64,000 nt of DNA, taken from the NCBI GenBank assembly GCA_029990175.1, contig JARKIP010000033.1, forward strand, positions 6,882,001-6,946,000. The letters run 5' to 3'. How positions within the stretch are numbered: position 1 is the first letter of the stretch; each line of letters starts with the position of its first letter. The translations under genes were made by a program, and so were the position numbers. This document shows positions 11,311 through 22,906 of this stretch, one piece after another. Under the pieces are notes generated by a model that saw only the letters and a list, made by a program, of their open reading frames with translations, ran no database searches and was not told the origin of the DNA. The DNA is from Petunia secreta (lineage: Eukaryota; Streptophyta; Magnoliopsida; Solanales; Solanaceae).

Positions 11311-12161
11311 TAGTTCTAGAATGGCATGTTTCCTGTGCTAGATGTTTGTGACGCACGATTTTAGATGTCAGGAGTGAACTTGTCAGAGTATGCAAAGTTT
11401 ACATCTGAATGTACTTTGAAATTTGCTGAGATATAGAGGCATTGTCAAAGACGAGGTAACATCCATAGATCGAGCGTGGGAAAAGAGGCTTATAATCATC
11501 CTAGTTATGAAAATGTGGCGCGTTACACACCCATAAAGAGGAGTTTATACGTACACAGTTTCCACTTCATCTCGATAAGTGAGTCATCTTGCCTTCAATA
11601 TAGTCTTGACCAAACTGGAGAATATTGAGAAACGAAGCACGATATATATGTGCATAATTCAAAAGATGGGCATGATTATGCATGAAAACACGCACGATTG
11701 ACACGGATAGGCTTGAACAGGATGGAACACAGACTGGCATCCAATCAGGAATGAAAGATTAGGTAGATCACTTGGTGCGAGTATGAAAATGTAGATTTGA
11801 GCGCTTTGGAACTTGACAGGATAGATAGTTTGTAGGTATAGCAAAGATATCGTCGAAAGGACTAGGCTTCTTGAATGGTGTTCATGAATAGTGCATAACA
11901 TGTATTTGCAGTTTTGCAGATCGGACAATTTCGTATGGGGTAGTGATTTTTGGGAGCAAGTGTGAGAGAGTGGGAAATGGCGCAGGGGTTCATTAAGGGA
12001 TCGGAGAGTGTCCTGCAACAGAAGTAAGATAAGTGCAACCAAATATAATGATAAAGTAAACTTCCCTGTTGAGTTGAGCTTTCCTTTATCATGTAGTTAT
12101 CTAATCTGTACTTAGGTGCTTTGAGTGCTAGAAAATATATGCCTCTCCTCTGGGATATTTT

Positions 12162-12496
12162 TTTGTCGCGTCTGGCTGCATACACTGCGTACAACGAGTA
12201 AAATGAAGTGCTCTCACGGGGAGATGTTTGCCTGTCGCGTCGGGCTGTGTACCCTGCGAACAAAAAGTAAAGTGCCTGTCGTGTTGGGCTATGTATCCTG
12301 CAAACAAAAAGTGAAGTGCTTGTCGCGTCGGGTTATGTACCCTGGGAACAAAAAGTAAAGTGCATGTCGCGTCGGGGTGTGTACCCTGTGAACAAAAAGT
12401 AAAGTGACTGTCGTGTCGGGCTGTGTACCCTGCGACCAAAAAGTAAAGTGCCTGTCGCGTCGGGCTGTGTACCCTGCAAACAAAAAGTAAAGTGAA
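12162..12496. repeat. 44-bp minisatellite inside element A
   Basis: About seven imperfect 44-bp units built around TGTCGCGTCGGGCTGTGTAC and CAAAAAGTAAAGTG. Open frames crossing it on both strands are repeat artefacts. It lies about 1.05 kb inside the PPT, like the arrays of B and C. Confidence 0.85.
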
Positions 12497-12959
12497 GTGC
12501 TAAAAAAATAAAATGCCATTATCATGTCTGCAATGCTGCTAAGAAGGTCGCCGTGTTTTTGCTTTTATAATGCCTACACTTAAAGAAAAAATTTTGTGAG
12601 TCGCGCGGGGGGGGAGGGGTGGGGGTAGGGGGTGGAGAGGGGGTTTGATTTGTGCATTCTATATCTGTCCCACATCTTCCTCATGTAGTGCCTTCTTTCA
12701 TGAATGCTGGGCCTTCGACAAGATTTCTTCGGTGAACTCCAGTTTTTGTACTTCGTCTTTCTTGAAATTTTTGAGGGGATCCCAAAAATTTCTACCCCAG
12801 TGTTAGCTTGCGTCTTTTGGAATTTTTGAGAGGATCCTTAAAATTTCTGCCCCAATTTACTGCCCTTGATAGATCATCATATTATAGTAGTACCTGCAAA
12901 ACAAACATAAAATATGTGTGTATGTCCAATTCTAAGACGGACAAGCCTATTGTAGTGGT

Positions 12960-13190
12960 GCCTGCAAAATAAAATATTGAGTTCGTCCTATTTTAAGCCG
13001 AACAGGGCTGGTCATCATATTTTAAGCCTGATGTGGCTAATTGTCATACTCTAAGCTTGGCAAGGCTTGTCGTCATACTATAAGCCTGACGAGTCTAGTC
13101 ATAATATTATAAGTCCGACAGGGCTAATCATCATATTCTAAGCCTGACGGGGCTAATCATCATATTCTAAGCCCGACGAGGCTGGAGTGC
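12960..13190. repeat. short tandem repeat (about 29-36 bp units) inside element A
   Basis: Six to seven degenerate units containing CATATTCTAAGCC(T/C)GACG(G/A)GGCT. The last two complete units are 29 bp apart; earlier ones are longer and more diverged. Confidence 0.7.
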
Positions 13191-15059
13191 CATCATGTCT
13201 GTTGTGATTGCCTGCAAATCTTGTGTTTGTGCTGAAAGATCTGTTGTCAAAGAAAGATTCATTAGTCGAAACAAAGTGGTTGCATTGCACTGAACACCAA
13301 TGTATTGGCTTGAATCTGCATTCATCTTTTAGTGTGACGATTGGGTATCTCGATGACTCTAATTATGTGGGTACTTGCATACTTAGATTGAGGTTTGGTG
13401 TTTGGATTTTGCCGGATTTGGAAGTTTCCTAAAATTTCTCCTTTTTTTTGGATCGCGATGGACTATCTTCATGTTTCGTGCTTTTCTTTTCAAAAAGTCA
13501 TAGAGCTAACTTTGATGGATTGGTCTATATAGGAAATGTATTTCTCATTTAGGAGTTTCGGTTTCCATGTGTCGATTCTTGTTGTACCATTGTCTTCCTT
13601 TGGTCAATCAGACTCTGAATTTTGTGTTTTGGTGCTGGGTATATTATGATGTCATGGTATTGAATGTTCTAGTGACGAGTGTAGATCTTTTTTGGATCGA
13701 ATTTCAGAATGAGTATTTAGGAAATTTTTTGTTTGTCGGTTGCAATATCTCTTGACAGAGCTAAAGCTGTGAGGTTGTGAGTTTTGTCAGTTTTGGTTGT
13801 ATAGTGATTAGATTTTTTCTTATGGCTCATGCATGGGCATGCTGCCAGCTGGTTTTGTTCATCTGTACTACAAGTTGTACGGAAGTTGGATTGGGATTGT
13901 CTGGGTTCTCTCGGTGTCATATGCTGGTGGTTTGAAGGACTTTGTTCGAGGAGGTAAAAGTTTTCAGTTTGGCTTGCCATTTTGGTTGTTCTGAATGCGG
14001 ATTCTTGACCAATTTCAGTGTTCACATGCAAAGCAACCGTAATAAAGTGGAAAAATGCACAAAATGGTGTTAGCATATTAGCAAAGATTTGAAGCAAAAC
14101 AACACATAAAGCCTACGAGAATGCCTAGACCATGGATGATAAATTAGCACATGAAATTTGAAAATTATGACAGAATGCATGAATATAACAAAAGATTGCC
14201 TAAGTGCTTTATGTAGCAGTCAAGGCAAGGATTTTTGTCAAACGACCAATACTTGTGAAGTTGAATGTCAGTGAAAAAGTGATAAAGACGTGGTACAAGG
14301 AATAGGTTGTGTTGTGTGACAGGAAGGGAGGTTGGCTTTTGTCGAACACTAAGACTGCATTTATCATGTTTTCTCACAAATCTGTCTGTCATGATGCCTA
14401 TGTGTCATTGAAAGGGATACTCTATGTCTTTCATACTTGTCAACCAGATACTGCAATTCATTATTTGCATCAACTTTCCTTGTTGGATAATATATTGTTG
14501 CTGAGCTGTCGAACTCAATGTAGGTTGCCTATATCATGTATACTCTTAGATTGCTGCGTTCTTTTTTAGTTTTCGTCATGAGAATTCATATCACCCCAAT
14601 AAAGCCTTCGACCAAAACTGCTCCAAGAAGTTTATTTGCCTGTGCTTTTATATTAAAGCAACCTTTTCTCTTGTAAGTGTCTCAAATAACTTCATTGTCT
14701 TGCTTTAATTTTGCTAGTGGATAGGGGCATGCTTCTAAAATACTCAAGGGGTTTCCAGGTTTGTCATATAATGATGGCTTTGTCATTGTGTCCTTGCCTC
14801 CTTTTTCAACTTGAGTTGGCTTGCCTGTTTTGGTTGTTGTGCACAAGTCTTTGCTTTGCTACATCCCTTGCTTTCTAACTCCTTATTGTCTTCCACTATG
14901 TTTCGACTGCCGTTTCGATCATGACTAGAGCGAGTTTAGGAAATTCCTTGGATCACTGTCATGTATTGCAGGTGATGTGACTGTGTAAATAGGTGTAATA
15001 AAGTAATCCTCGGGCACTAGTGTCAAAAGGTATTAAGGTGAGTCTTGTGTGCCTCTGAG
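13191..15059. other. internal non-coding stretch of element A
   Basis: No frame here shows a recognisable retroelement domain on either strand; the longest open frames (up to 126 codons) have no repeat-family motif I recognise. In an autonomous Ogre element this is where pol would be expected, so its absence supports a deletion derivative or a non-autonomous lineage. Confidence 0.5.
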
Positions 15060-15480
15060 TTTGGCCAACATTTCCCTTGGTTTGTCAACTTTTCTCTCCA
15101 TGTCCATAGTGCTTGCTGGAACAATTGAGGTACCGGAACAATAAACCCAACAGTTTTCAATCTCTCAAACAATTGAGTGTGGGATTCGGCTACTAATGGT
15201 GTGTAGTTTCTTTTCGGTCTTTGGTTTTTATCAAGGCGAGGCCAAGGAGGGTATGTTGGTGCAGTTCAGTAGTTGGGTTGAGTATTTTGTAGGTATGGTG
15301 GAAGATTTGGTGTTGGGATGTGGAATATAGGTCGAGTAGGCTGAGTGTTGTAAACGGGATATTCGGGTGGTATATGAGAATAGGGATAAAATGGTGGCGG
15401 CGTTTGATGATAGTGGTTGAAAGTAGGGTCTTGAATGGTTGCAGCAAAAGAGACTTCATCTTCTTCTTTTGAAAAGGCTC
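15060..15480 (-). pseudogene. Tat/Ogre gag C-terminal linker relic
   Basis: The minus strand encodes, across small frame changes, a P/Y-rich segment (PPYLQNTQPNY, PPWPRL) followed by RNYTPLVAESHTQLFERLK and GFIVPVP. This pattern (YTPL...LF.RLK..G.I) is the linker between capsid and protease in Tat-lineage elements. The capsid domain expected upstream is not recognisable at 15480-16030. The relic supports the lineage call but encodes nothing functional. Confidence 0.6.
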
Positions 15481-16029
15481 ACATTTCCAGACTGGATATC
15501 CTTATTAGTAGCTTGTAGTGCAGCGGAGATATTGTAGAGAGAGGAGAGGGCTAGTGGGAATTGCTGTGAAAATATTTCTTATTTCGAAAAATCCCTGACA
15601 AGTGCACTTGCTAAACCATATCTTTTGTCTTGGTATTCAACTTGAGCCAACCTTTTGGGTAATAGGCTTTTGAGTTTGGCAGTGGGTTAGAGACAGTTTG
15701 GACACGCGAAAAAAGTTTCGGATATCAGGATTTGAGCATAGAGTAGGGAGAGGAGGTGCCTTGGTAGGAGATTGAATTCGAGAAGGGATTCACTTAGGTA
15801 GAGAGAGACTCAGAACAACAGATGAATTCATACAATGCACACATATCAAATAAGAAATGCATCCTATAATAAGAAGGATCGTTTTACGCACGATGATTTG
15901 AAAAGCGCTTTGTGCCACATGCATCATTTTGTTTGCTAACAAAATGGGGAGCCTAAAAGATAATATTGTATTTATTGGACTTTTGTTACATTGGCTGATA
16001 TTGAAATAGTGTAAGAGAAGGAAAAGACT

Positions 16030-17692
16030 AAACATCTCTATGAGATTAGATCATGGCCAAGTGAACATCTTTCATGCTGATCCATCCTCAGAAGATTCTT
16101 CTTCTTCTTTGGATGAGCCTCCCTTGGAGAAGCTTGACTCAGATGAGCTCCCTTGGAAGATGATATTGTCTGCATCGGTTAAGAGCCGGGATATGTCAAA
16201 TGTGAAAATCTTCAACATTTTTCAAGCCTTCCTTCCTTTCTTCTCTATTCCTTTGTTAGCCACATAATTCATTCATTCGCTAGCACATACGCCTATAGAC
16301 TCTATGTGTTTTGCCAACAATTTTGCCTTATTGCACCATTTGTCTTTTTCTTTGTTCTTTTCTTCGACCAAACATTGCTTCTTTGCTATTTTCTCTTGTG
16401 CCCTCACCAGTTGTTTATGTAACTTCTTGTACTTAGTTTATAACTCATCAACATTTCTTTTCCTTTTTGTTGTTGTTCTTGGTTGGATTGCACTTGCTAT
16501 GTCTTTCCTAAGCCAGTCTGGATAGTCTTCATCATAGCCTGTGTCAAACTTGTCTCATCCAATAGTCTCGAATCCTATTCGTTGCCTTTCTTTCCAAAGT
16601 TCTAATGTCTTGTCTTTGAATGGTATCATTCCTTCGAAAATATCTGCTTTGAAACCCCTGATGTCTGCAATTTGGGGTATAATTTATTTTCTTCCTGCTT
16701 GTCTGAGTGTCCTTAAAGGAGTGTATGGGTTAACTCCTCTAAACCCAAGGAAGCTTAGAAAAGAAGCTCCCTCAAATCGTGTGATTACTGCTGTGCTGGG
16801 AAAGTAATCAAACATCAATTGCATGTTTTCAGGTGTCAATTGACAAAATATATGGTGCCAGCCTTTAGCAGTTGTTGGCTGGTTCCACTTCTCAAGAGCG
16901 TTGTCCATGCAGGCAGTATGAGTCAAGATGTAGTTTTCTCTTGGTATGGAGTGGAAGGTTTGGTCCGTGCTGTTCATCCTTTGTAAATGTTCCATTAAGC
17001 AAATTTGTAGAAGCAAATTGCAACCCTAAAAAAAGCTAGCACCTTTCTTGCATCTTTCTAAAGCTCGGTACATTTCTGCAACAATCATCAGTACCAAAGT
17101 GTATTTCTTGTCAAAGTCTTTGAGTAGGGCATCGGTAATCGATACTAGGCAAACATCACCCGTCCTTTGTGTTGTGGAAATACGACAGTCCCTAAAAAGC
17201 TGATAAAAAAAGCGAGCACTCTCCGTTCTTGCCAATCTGCCTGGTTAATGCTGAAATAGTCTTCGGATTCTTGAAATGCTTCTCCATACCCAAATTTGAT
17301 GTAGAGGAAAGTCAGAGAAATTCTCGACTGCCTTATACTGTCTGTGTATAATTGGGGTTTAAACCCTACCATTTCGAAGAACTCCTAGGGTGTAATATTC
17401 TTAGGCATCAAGACTTCTTTACTTTCAAATGGTAATTAAGTTAACCCGCCTATTTCTTCCGGTAATGGTGTCAACTCTACACCCTCAAAGTGAAGAACTG
17501 CTCGATCTGAATCCCAATAGTGTACTGCTGCTTCTATTATCCCTTACACTGTAGTGTGTTTCATTAGTGAAATCATATTCCCCAACAACATTTTGACTTG
17601 GTCTTTTTGATCTATGCTTAGGTTCCCTCACTAATCTCTGAACAATTGAGGAATTTCAGCAACCATGTCAAATGTTGTAGTGGCCATGATCC
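16030..17692 (-). pseudogene. Ogre-type ORF1 relic (plant-mobile-like domain)
   Basis: From a start near 17692 (MATTTFDMVAEIPQLFRD) the minus strand encodes a broken protein. Recognisable parts in order are HYWDSDRAVLHFEGVELTPL (about 17510), the W/F-rich core with LAFFISFLGTVVFP (about 17180), LVLMIVAEMYRALERCKKG (about 17060), NLLLQICLMEHL (about 16990), WNQPTTAKGWHHIFCQLTP (about 16860) and PYTPLRTLRQAGRK (about 16690). A K/E-rich, coiled-coil-like tail follows. This order matches the extra first ORF of Ogre-type elements (a domain family called DUF7745 or plant mobile-like), placed between PBS and gag. At least six in-frame stops and several frame changes break it. The biochemical role of the family is not established. 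Confidence 0.7.
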
Positions 17693-17949
17693 TTTGGAAA
17701 AGGGTGAAGGACGATAGGAAAAGGGGGAAGGAAATGCCTAAGATTAGCTTTATTGCGAGCAAAATGATCAACGTGTGGCACAAGCTTTTGAAAAAAATGC
17801 GACAGAGAATATGAAGAGATGTGTCGTTGTCGGTTGAGAACCCTTTAGACACTTTAGACGGAAGTTGCTAATTGACTTTTGACAGGCCAAGTCTTTATAT
17901 AATGCTTAAAGGATAAATATGTGTTACGTGCCATCCCATCTATCAAGCG

Positions 17950-18350
17950 GTCATTTCTGCTTCAAATTGGGCTTTTAATGCCTCTTCGCTTACCATTTAA
18001 GTCTTCGAATAGCACTGAATACAGAATGATTCCAATCCTTTGAGTATAAACAGTCGTCTCTGATTCAATTTGGGATTTTAATGCCTCTTAGGTTACCTTC
18101 GTGTCTTTGAATGACATTGAATACAGATTAATTCTGATTGTTTATGAATAAACATTCATTTCTGATTCAATTTGGGCTTTTAATGCCTCTTAGGTTACCT
18201 TCGTGCCTTTGAATACTATTGAATACAGATTAATTCCGACTGTTTATGAATACAAAATTATTTTATTCAATTTGGGCTTTTGACGCCTATGAGGAAATCT
18301 TTGTGCCTTTGAATGGAACTGAATGCAGAAAAATGCCAATAAACGGTCTT
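17950..18350. repeat. about 102-bp tandem repeat, four copies, in the leader of element A
   Basis: The word AATTTGGGCTTTT (or close variants) recurs at about 17965, 18067, 18169 and 18269, a spacing of 102, 102 and 100 bp, each followed by AATGCCTCTTAGGTTACC or a variant. It sits between the PBS and ORF1. No coding role is apparent. Confidence 0.75.
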
Positions 18351-19394
18351 CATTTTGCATGTTCGATCCCCTAAGTATATGCAAATAAATCGTGTTCAAC
18401 GCTCTTTGGGGGTAAAAAAAACTTTTGAATTGTTTGAACAAGTCGGCTTATCGGACTTGAGAACAAGTCGACTAATGATATGTCATGATGCATGATTCCT
18501 AACATTATTACTAAAGAATGGAGTTAGTTAGACCAGGCTTTGTTATCTTCCCAAGCAGACGTCTTGGGAGCGGGAACATCATGGACTAAATAGATTCCAA
18601 GTCGTTCCCCTTAAAGGAATTTTTTGTAAGGGAAGAGGTGGTCGTAACCACCGTATTTTCAACGCACGATTTAGAAAGTTTTCAGGAGTGGCGGAAGATA
18701 TGTGTGATATGCACAAGTTTAAAAATGTACAAGTTTTGGAAGAAATGCACATGTTTTCTAATAATGCGTAACTATTGTAAAAGGATGCACATATTGGATT
18801 ATTTCACAAAATAATTATTAAAAATGATGAGTTAAAAGAAAAACAAAACAAACACGTTAGTTTCAAAAAAATTGGATAATAGAAATTAGACAATATTAAA
18901 AATGAAAAAAAATATGAAGTAAAATTATTTTAAAGAAAAAGATCTAGCAATTTTATGGAAGATTTGAAAATACTTAAAGTGTGAGACACGTTGTAAGAAC
19001 CTTCCAAGAGTGGGTTTACTAGACAAGAACATGGTTCCCCCAGGCAGACAACCAAGGGGGTAGGAACGTTCAGAATTGTTGGTTGTACCACAGACCAACT
19101 AGATTCCAAACCGTTTCCCCTAAAGGGTTTTTTTAGAGTGAAACAGCCGTGAGCTCCCGTAACCGTTTATGGTATGTGCAAGGGTAAACTTTCCAGGAGT
19201 GGAGGAAGTGTGAGTGACATAAACAATAATACAGAAAATATAACAAAGAAATTTAAATAATAGAGCGCCAAAATTTGAAAATTTAAAAATGACTTTAATC
19301 CTGCTAAAGGGAAAGGAAGAAAAGTTAGTATTGCAAGAAAATAAAACAAGTAAAGAATCTCAATTTAAAGTCCGTTATGGTTAGAACCTTGATA

Positions 19395-19412
19395 TTCCCA
19401 GCGGAGTCGCCA
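19395..19412 (-). other. primer-binding site of element A, tRNA-Arg type
   Basis: On the minus strand the site begins TGGCGACTCCGCTGGGAA, three bases from the LTR edge. It matches the site of element B (47401-47418) except at one or two bases. A PBS for tRNA-Arg is a known hallmark of Ogre elements. Confidence 0.82.
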
Positions 19413-19415
19413 TAC

Positions 19416-22385
19416 TGTCGACACCTATTTTTCTCAAACCGGTTAAAGTTCAAAATATGGCTCGAATTATTGGAACTCACGGGTAAAGAGTTGGAGTCGC
19501 CACCTAACATATTTTTTAACTAGGCGTATATGGGCACCTACTTTGTTTCTAGCCAATTTTATGTTAACTCCGTAACTTGATCTACGAACCAAAAATTCTG
19601 AGTAAGGGTTCAAATTAACCCAAGAGGAAGATGTTAGGCACCTCTCAGATTCCATCAAGTGTGGTTCCCAGCCCGACTAAATAATTGGGATATTAAACAA
19701 TTTAAAAATAACCAATCAAGTAAACTGATTAATTAAGCTAGACAAATAATTAGATGGCTACTACAACATGCAATTAAATACAATATTTTTTGCATATGAA
19801 ATAAATTGCTTGTCTTCTCCAACAAACTTCCTCTTTACATGAATTTCGTCCAAATATACGTGGCATTTAAAATAAATTAGTTAGTATGTCAATATTCGAA
19901 AACATAGGCAATGAAATAAAATAAAGGTACAGAAAATGATACTCCCTCTGTCCCAATTTATGTGTCACACTTTCTTTTTTGGTCTGTCCCAAAAAGAATG
20001 TCACATTTCCTTATTTGTCAACTATTTAATGCACTATCTCTATTTTACCCCTATTGGGCCCTACTTACTTTAAAAGCTACAAACAACTTTTTGATTACTA
20101 CAATCTTCTCTCTTACTTTTTCAAGGGTAAATTTGAACATTTACAAAGTCAACTTCTATTTCTTAAACTCCGTGCCAAGTCAAACACCGGCACATAAATT
20201 GGGACGGAGGTAGTAATAATATTAAAATGTTCGTCTTTCCAATAGCATCCTCTTTAACGAATTTCGTCGAGAAGTACCTTGAAAAATATATAAAAATGAA
20301 TGAGTATGATAATTAATGAAATAAATAATAAAATGAAATGCGAATAAGTAAATATAATAATAAAATAAAAAGGCAAAAAAAAAAACTTTTGTAAAGGTTT
20401 TAGGCTCAGATTTCGTCGTATCGGGTAGAGGTTTAAGGACGTCGATACGGCTGTAAACAACGGTGGCCTGCCGTGTTGCCATGCCAGGTACCGGTCCTAC
20501 ACGCTCTAATGCTTGTTTTGCAAAGTGGATACTCATCATCATTTCCTTTTTTGTTTGTTTTCGGGACACGTAAGGGACGGTAAATACGGGATGGGACTTA
20601 TATCGGCCTCCAAACGTCATTGGCCATGTAGTATCTGTTCAAATCAGTCCATAGCCTCAAAATTAATATTTTCATAGGCTAATAAAAAGTGATGCATTTG
20701 ATACAGTTAATATAGTGAAATATCTGTCTCTATCCAGTACAAGTGCCTCAAGACCCATAATTTCATAGACAAAGTTTAACCAAATAACGATCTAGATCAG
20801 TGCACAACCGGGCACATCCAACGGCTAGAAGCACTGCAAAATTCTCCAAGATGATGACCAGCAGTGATAGAACAAATCAACGAGAAAGCAAAAAATAAGC
20901 AGTTCTCAAGAACAACTCAAATTTAAAACGGGGCAGAGCAATTTCCAAACAAACGACAGATCAGGGCAAAACCAAAGCAAAGATCTGGAACCATATTGGA
21001 CCAAGTTAAAAACCACAAAAGAGGTGGAGGAGCGATGCCGACGCGATTTCTGGTGGCGTCGCTGCAGACTCCACAACTCCCTTCGAATTTCAGCAAAAGA
21101 CCGAACAGACAGAGGCGACAGAGGAGAAATAGGCCTCCATGGTGATGGGCTTTCTGATAAACGATGTCGTCGCCGGGGATGATGGTTTTTCGGTGATGGG
21201 TCTTCCCCCACTGTCCCGATCTGTTTTGTGTCTCCCTATGCTTCTCTCTTTCTGATCTATGTGTATATGTTCTTATAGGTGTGTATGTGATGCCGGTGGC
21301 ATTGAGATAATTGGGTCGTGGGTGTGTTTATCAGTGTGTGTGTGTGTATATGGATATATATATGTGTAAGGAGTGAGAGTGAAGATAGAGATGATAGTTG
21401 TATCTTTTTTTACAATGTGTGTGTATTATATAGCTGGGGTCTATGGAGAGAGGAGAGGAGTATCATTACTGTAGGGTATGTGTGTATGTTCTGTATGTGT
21501 GTGTATCTGATGTGTAATTGAAGAAGATGGGGGTTGGGGTCTTGTGTCTGATCTCGTGTAGTGCTGTGTATTGTGTGTATCTGCTGTGGAGATAGTGTAT
21601 GTGCAGTGGGTGTGAGAGAGGGCGATGGAGGTTAGTGTACTGTGTGTGTGGAGTCTGTATGTTATATATAGTCAAGGATTGACCCGTTGAGTGATTCCCC
21701 TCAATAAAGGAGATGATTCTGATTAGGATATGTAAAGAGACGTTTGGATAATTTTGGGGAGCAATTAGGGAGATTGGGTGAGTGATGTGGGGTCAGTTTT
21801 TGTAGAAAATGAACTTGGACTTATTTTCTAAAGAAAAAAAAGAGTGATTTTGGTCTTTTAAATTATGGAAAGATTCTCTCCCAAAAATTTAAAAACAGAG
21901 AATGTACTTGGACTACCTTTTGTCTAGATTCAATGAGGGTAAGGGTTGGAATTTTATGAGAACGTGATAAATTATAAAAATTGGAATGAGATATTTAATT
22001 GGACCGATAATTAATCTAAAGATGCAAAGCGTAAAAATGAAAATATGGATTAAGAATGTAAAATATATATATAAAAATACACTCATAAAAGTAATTGAGG
22101 TCAAATTATTGAGTTAAATAATTATAAACAGTCACAAATAATTATGAAATATTATAAATGCGGTAATTTGTACAAGTGACCACAAATTTGACATGTATTT
22201 AGCAAATAATCCTAATGATATAAAATTATATAATATAGCCACAATTAGATATATAATGTATAAGTAGAAGATAACACAAATAAATGCATATTTTCTAATT
22301 CAAATTTGCTCAATCAGTCAGTATTGTACCTTTCGGTTAAAAATAGCCAATTATAAAAAAGGGGGGACAAAATTGGGTGTCAACA
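19416..22385 (-). repeat. 5' LTR of element A
   Basis: Plus-strand ends are TGTCGACACC and GGGTGTCAACA, an imperfect inverted terminal repeat around TGT(T/C)GACACC. Length is 2970 bp including a 272-bp MITE. The block GGAGTCGCCACCTAA near 19493 is shared with the LTRs of B and C. A GT-rich low-complexity segment lies at about 21300-21660. Sequence from 21115 to the end pairs with the left LTR fragment at 9836-11120. Confidence 0.85.
19942..20213. mobile_element. Stowaway-type MITE
   Basis: Terminal inverted repeats CTCCCTCTGTCCCAATTTAT (start) and the complement of CTACCTCCGTCCCAATTTAT (end) flank a 272-bp non-coding core. A TA dinucleotide lies on each side (19940-19941 and 20214-20215), the usual Tc1/mariner target duplication. 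The terminal sequence is the one known for plant Stowaway MITEs. It is absent from the other LTR copy as far as the window shows, though that copy lacks this part. The 83-codon open frame inside is not a gene. Confidence 0.93.
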
Positions 22386-22906
22386 ATCATCAGTAGACAT
22401 GACCAAATATACTAGTTAGAGTGAAAAATGATGATGATCATCACTAAACATGACCAAATATTCTACTAGTTAGAGTAAAAAATGATGGTGATCATCACTA
22501 AAAATGACTAAATATTCTACTAGTTAGAGTGGAAAATGATGATGATCATCACTAAACATGACCAAATATACTAGTTAGAGGCCAAATATACAAGTAAGAG
22601 TGATAAATGATGGTGATAATCACTAGACATGACCAAATATACAAGTGTGAGTGATAAATGATGATGATCATTACTAGACATGACCAAATATACAAGACTG
22701 ATAAATGATGGTGATCATCACTGGACATGACCAAATATACAAGTAAGACTGATAAATAATAGTGATCATCACTACACATGACAAATTATACTGGTTAGAG
22801 TGATAAATAATGGTGATTATCATTACACATGACCAAATAGATAAGTAAGGGTGATAAATGATGGTGATCATCACTAGACATGACCAAATATACTAGTTAG
22901 AGTAAT
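22386..22906. repeat. 51-bp minisatellite, left half
   Basis: About ten units of 51-54 bp with the frame CATGACCAAATATAC...GAGTGATAAATGATGGTGATCATCACTA. Each unit carries a near-palindrome around TGATGATCATCA. The array continues at 37872 after element Y, whose target duplication GTAAT (22902-22906 and 37872-37876) lies within a unit. Element A ends at the left edge, so it too probably inserted into or next to the array. Confidence 0.9.

Larger units (their letters stand above)
9836..22385 (-). mobile_element. element A: degenerate Tat/Ogre-type LTR retrotransposon, non-autonomous, left LTR cut by Athila
   Basis: Both LTR copies end on the plus strand in GGGTGTCAACA (11120 and 22385). The left copy is followed by a PPT complement (GCTGCCGCTCTTT). 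The right copy is preceded by a PBS of the tRNA-Arg type (TGGCGACTCCGCTGGGAA on the minus strand), as known for Ogre. The internal region (11121-19415, 8.3 kb) keeps relics of ORF1 and a gag linker but no RT, RNase H or integrase, so it cannot move unaided. The two LTRs differ at many positions by eye, which indicates an old insertion. The left LTR continues beyond the Athila insertion outside the window, so the left target duplication cannot be checked; the right flank is ATCAT (22386-22390). Confidence 0.82.

Noticed and set aside
20254..20620. Minus-strand frames with membrane-like F/I/Y-rich segments
   Set aside because: They are AT-rich LTR sequence of element A with no conservation or start context.
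22386..22906. CRISPR-like direct repeats
   Set aside because: Units are contiguous without unique spacers, are degenerate, and the window is plant nuclear DNA with no cas genes.
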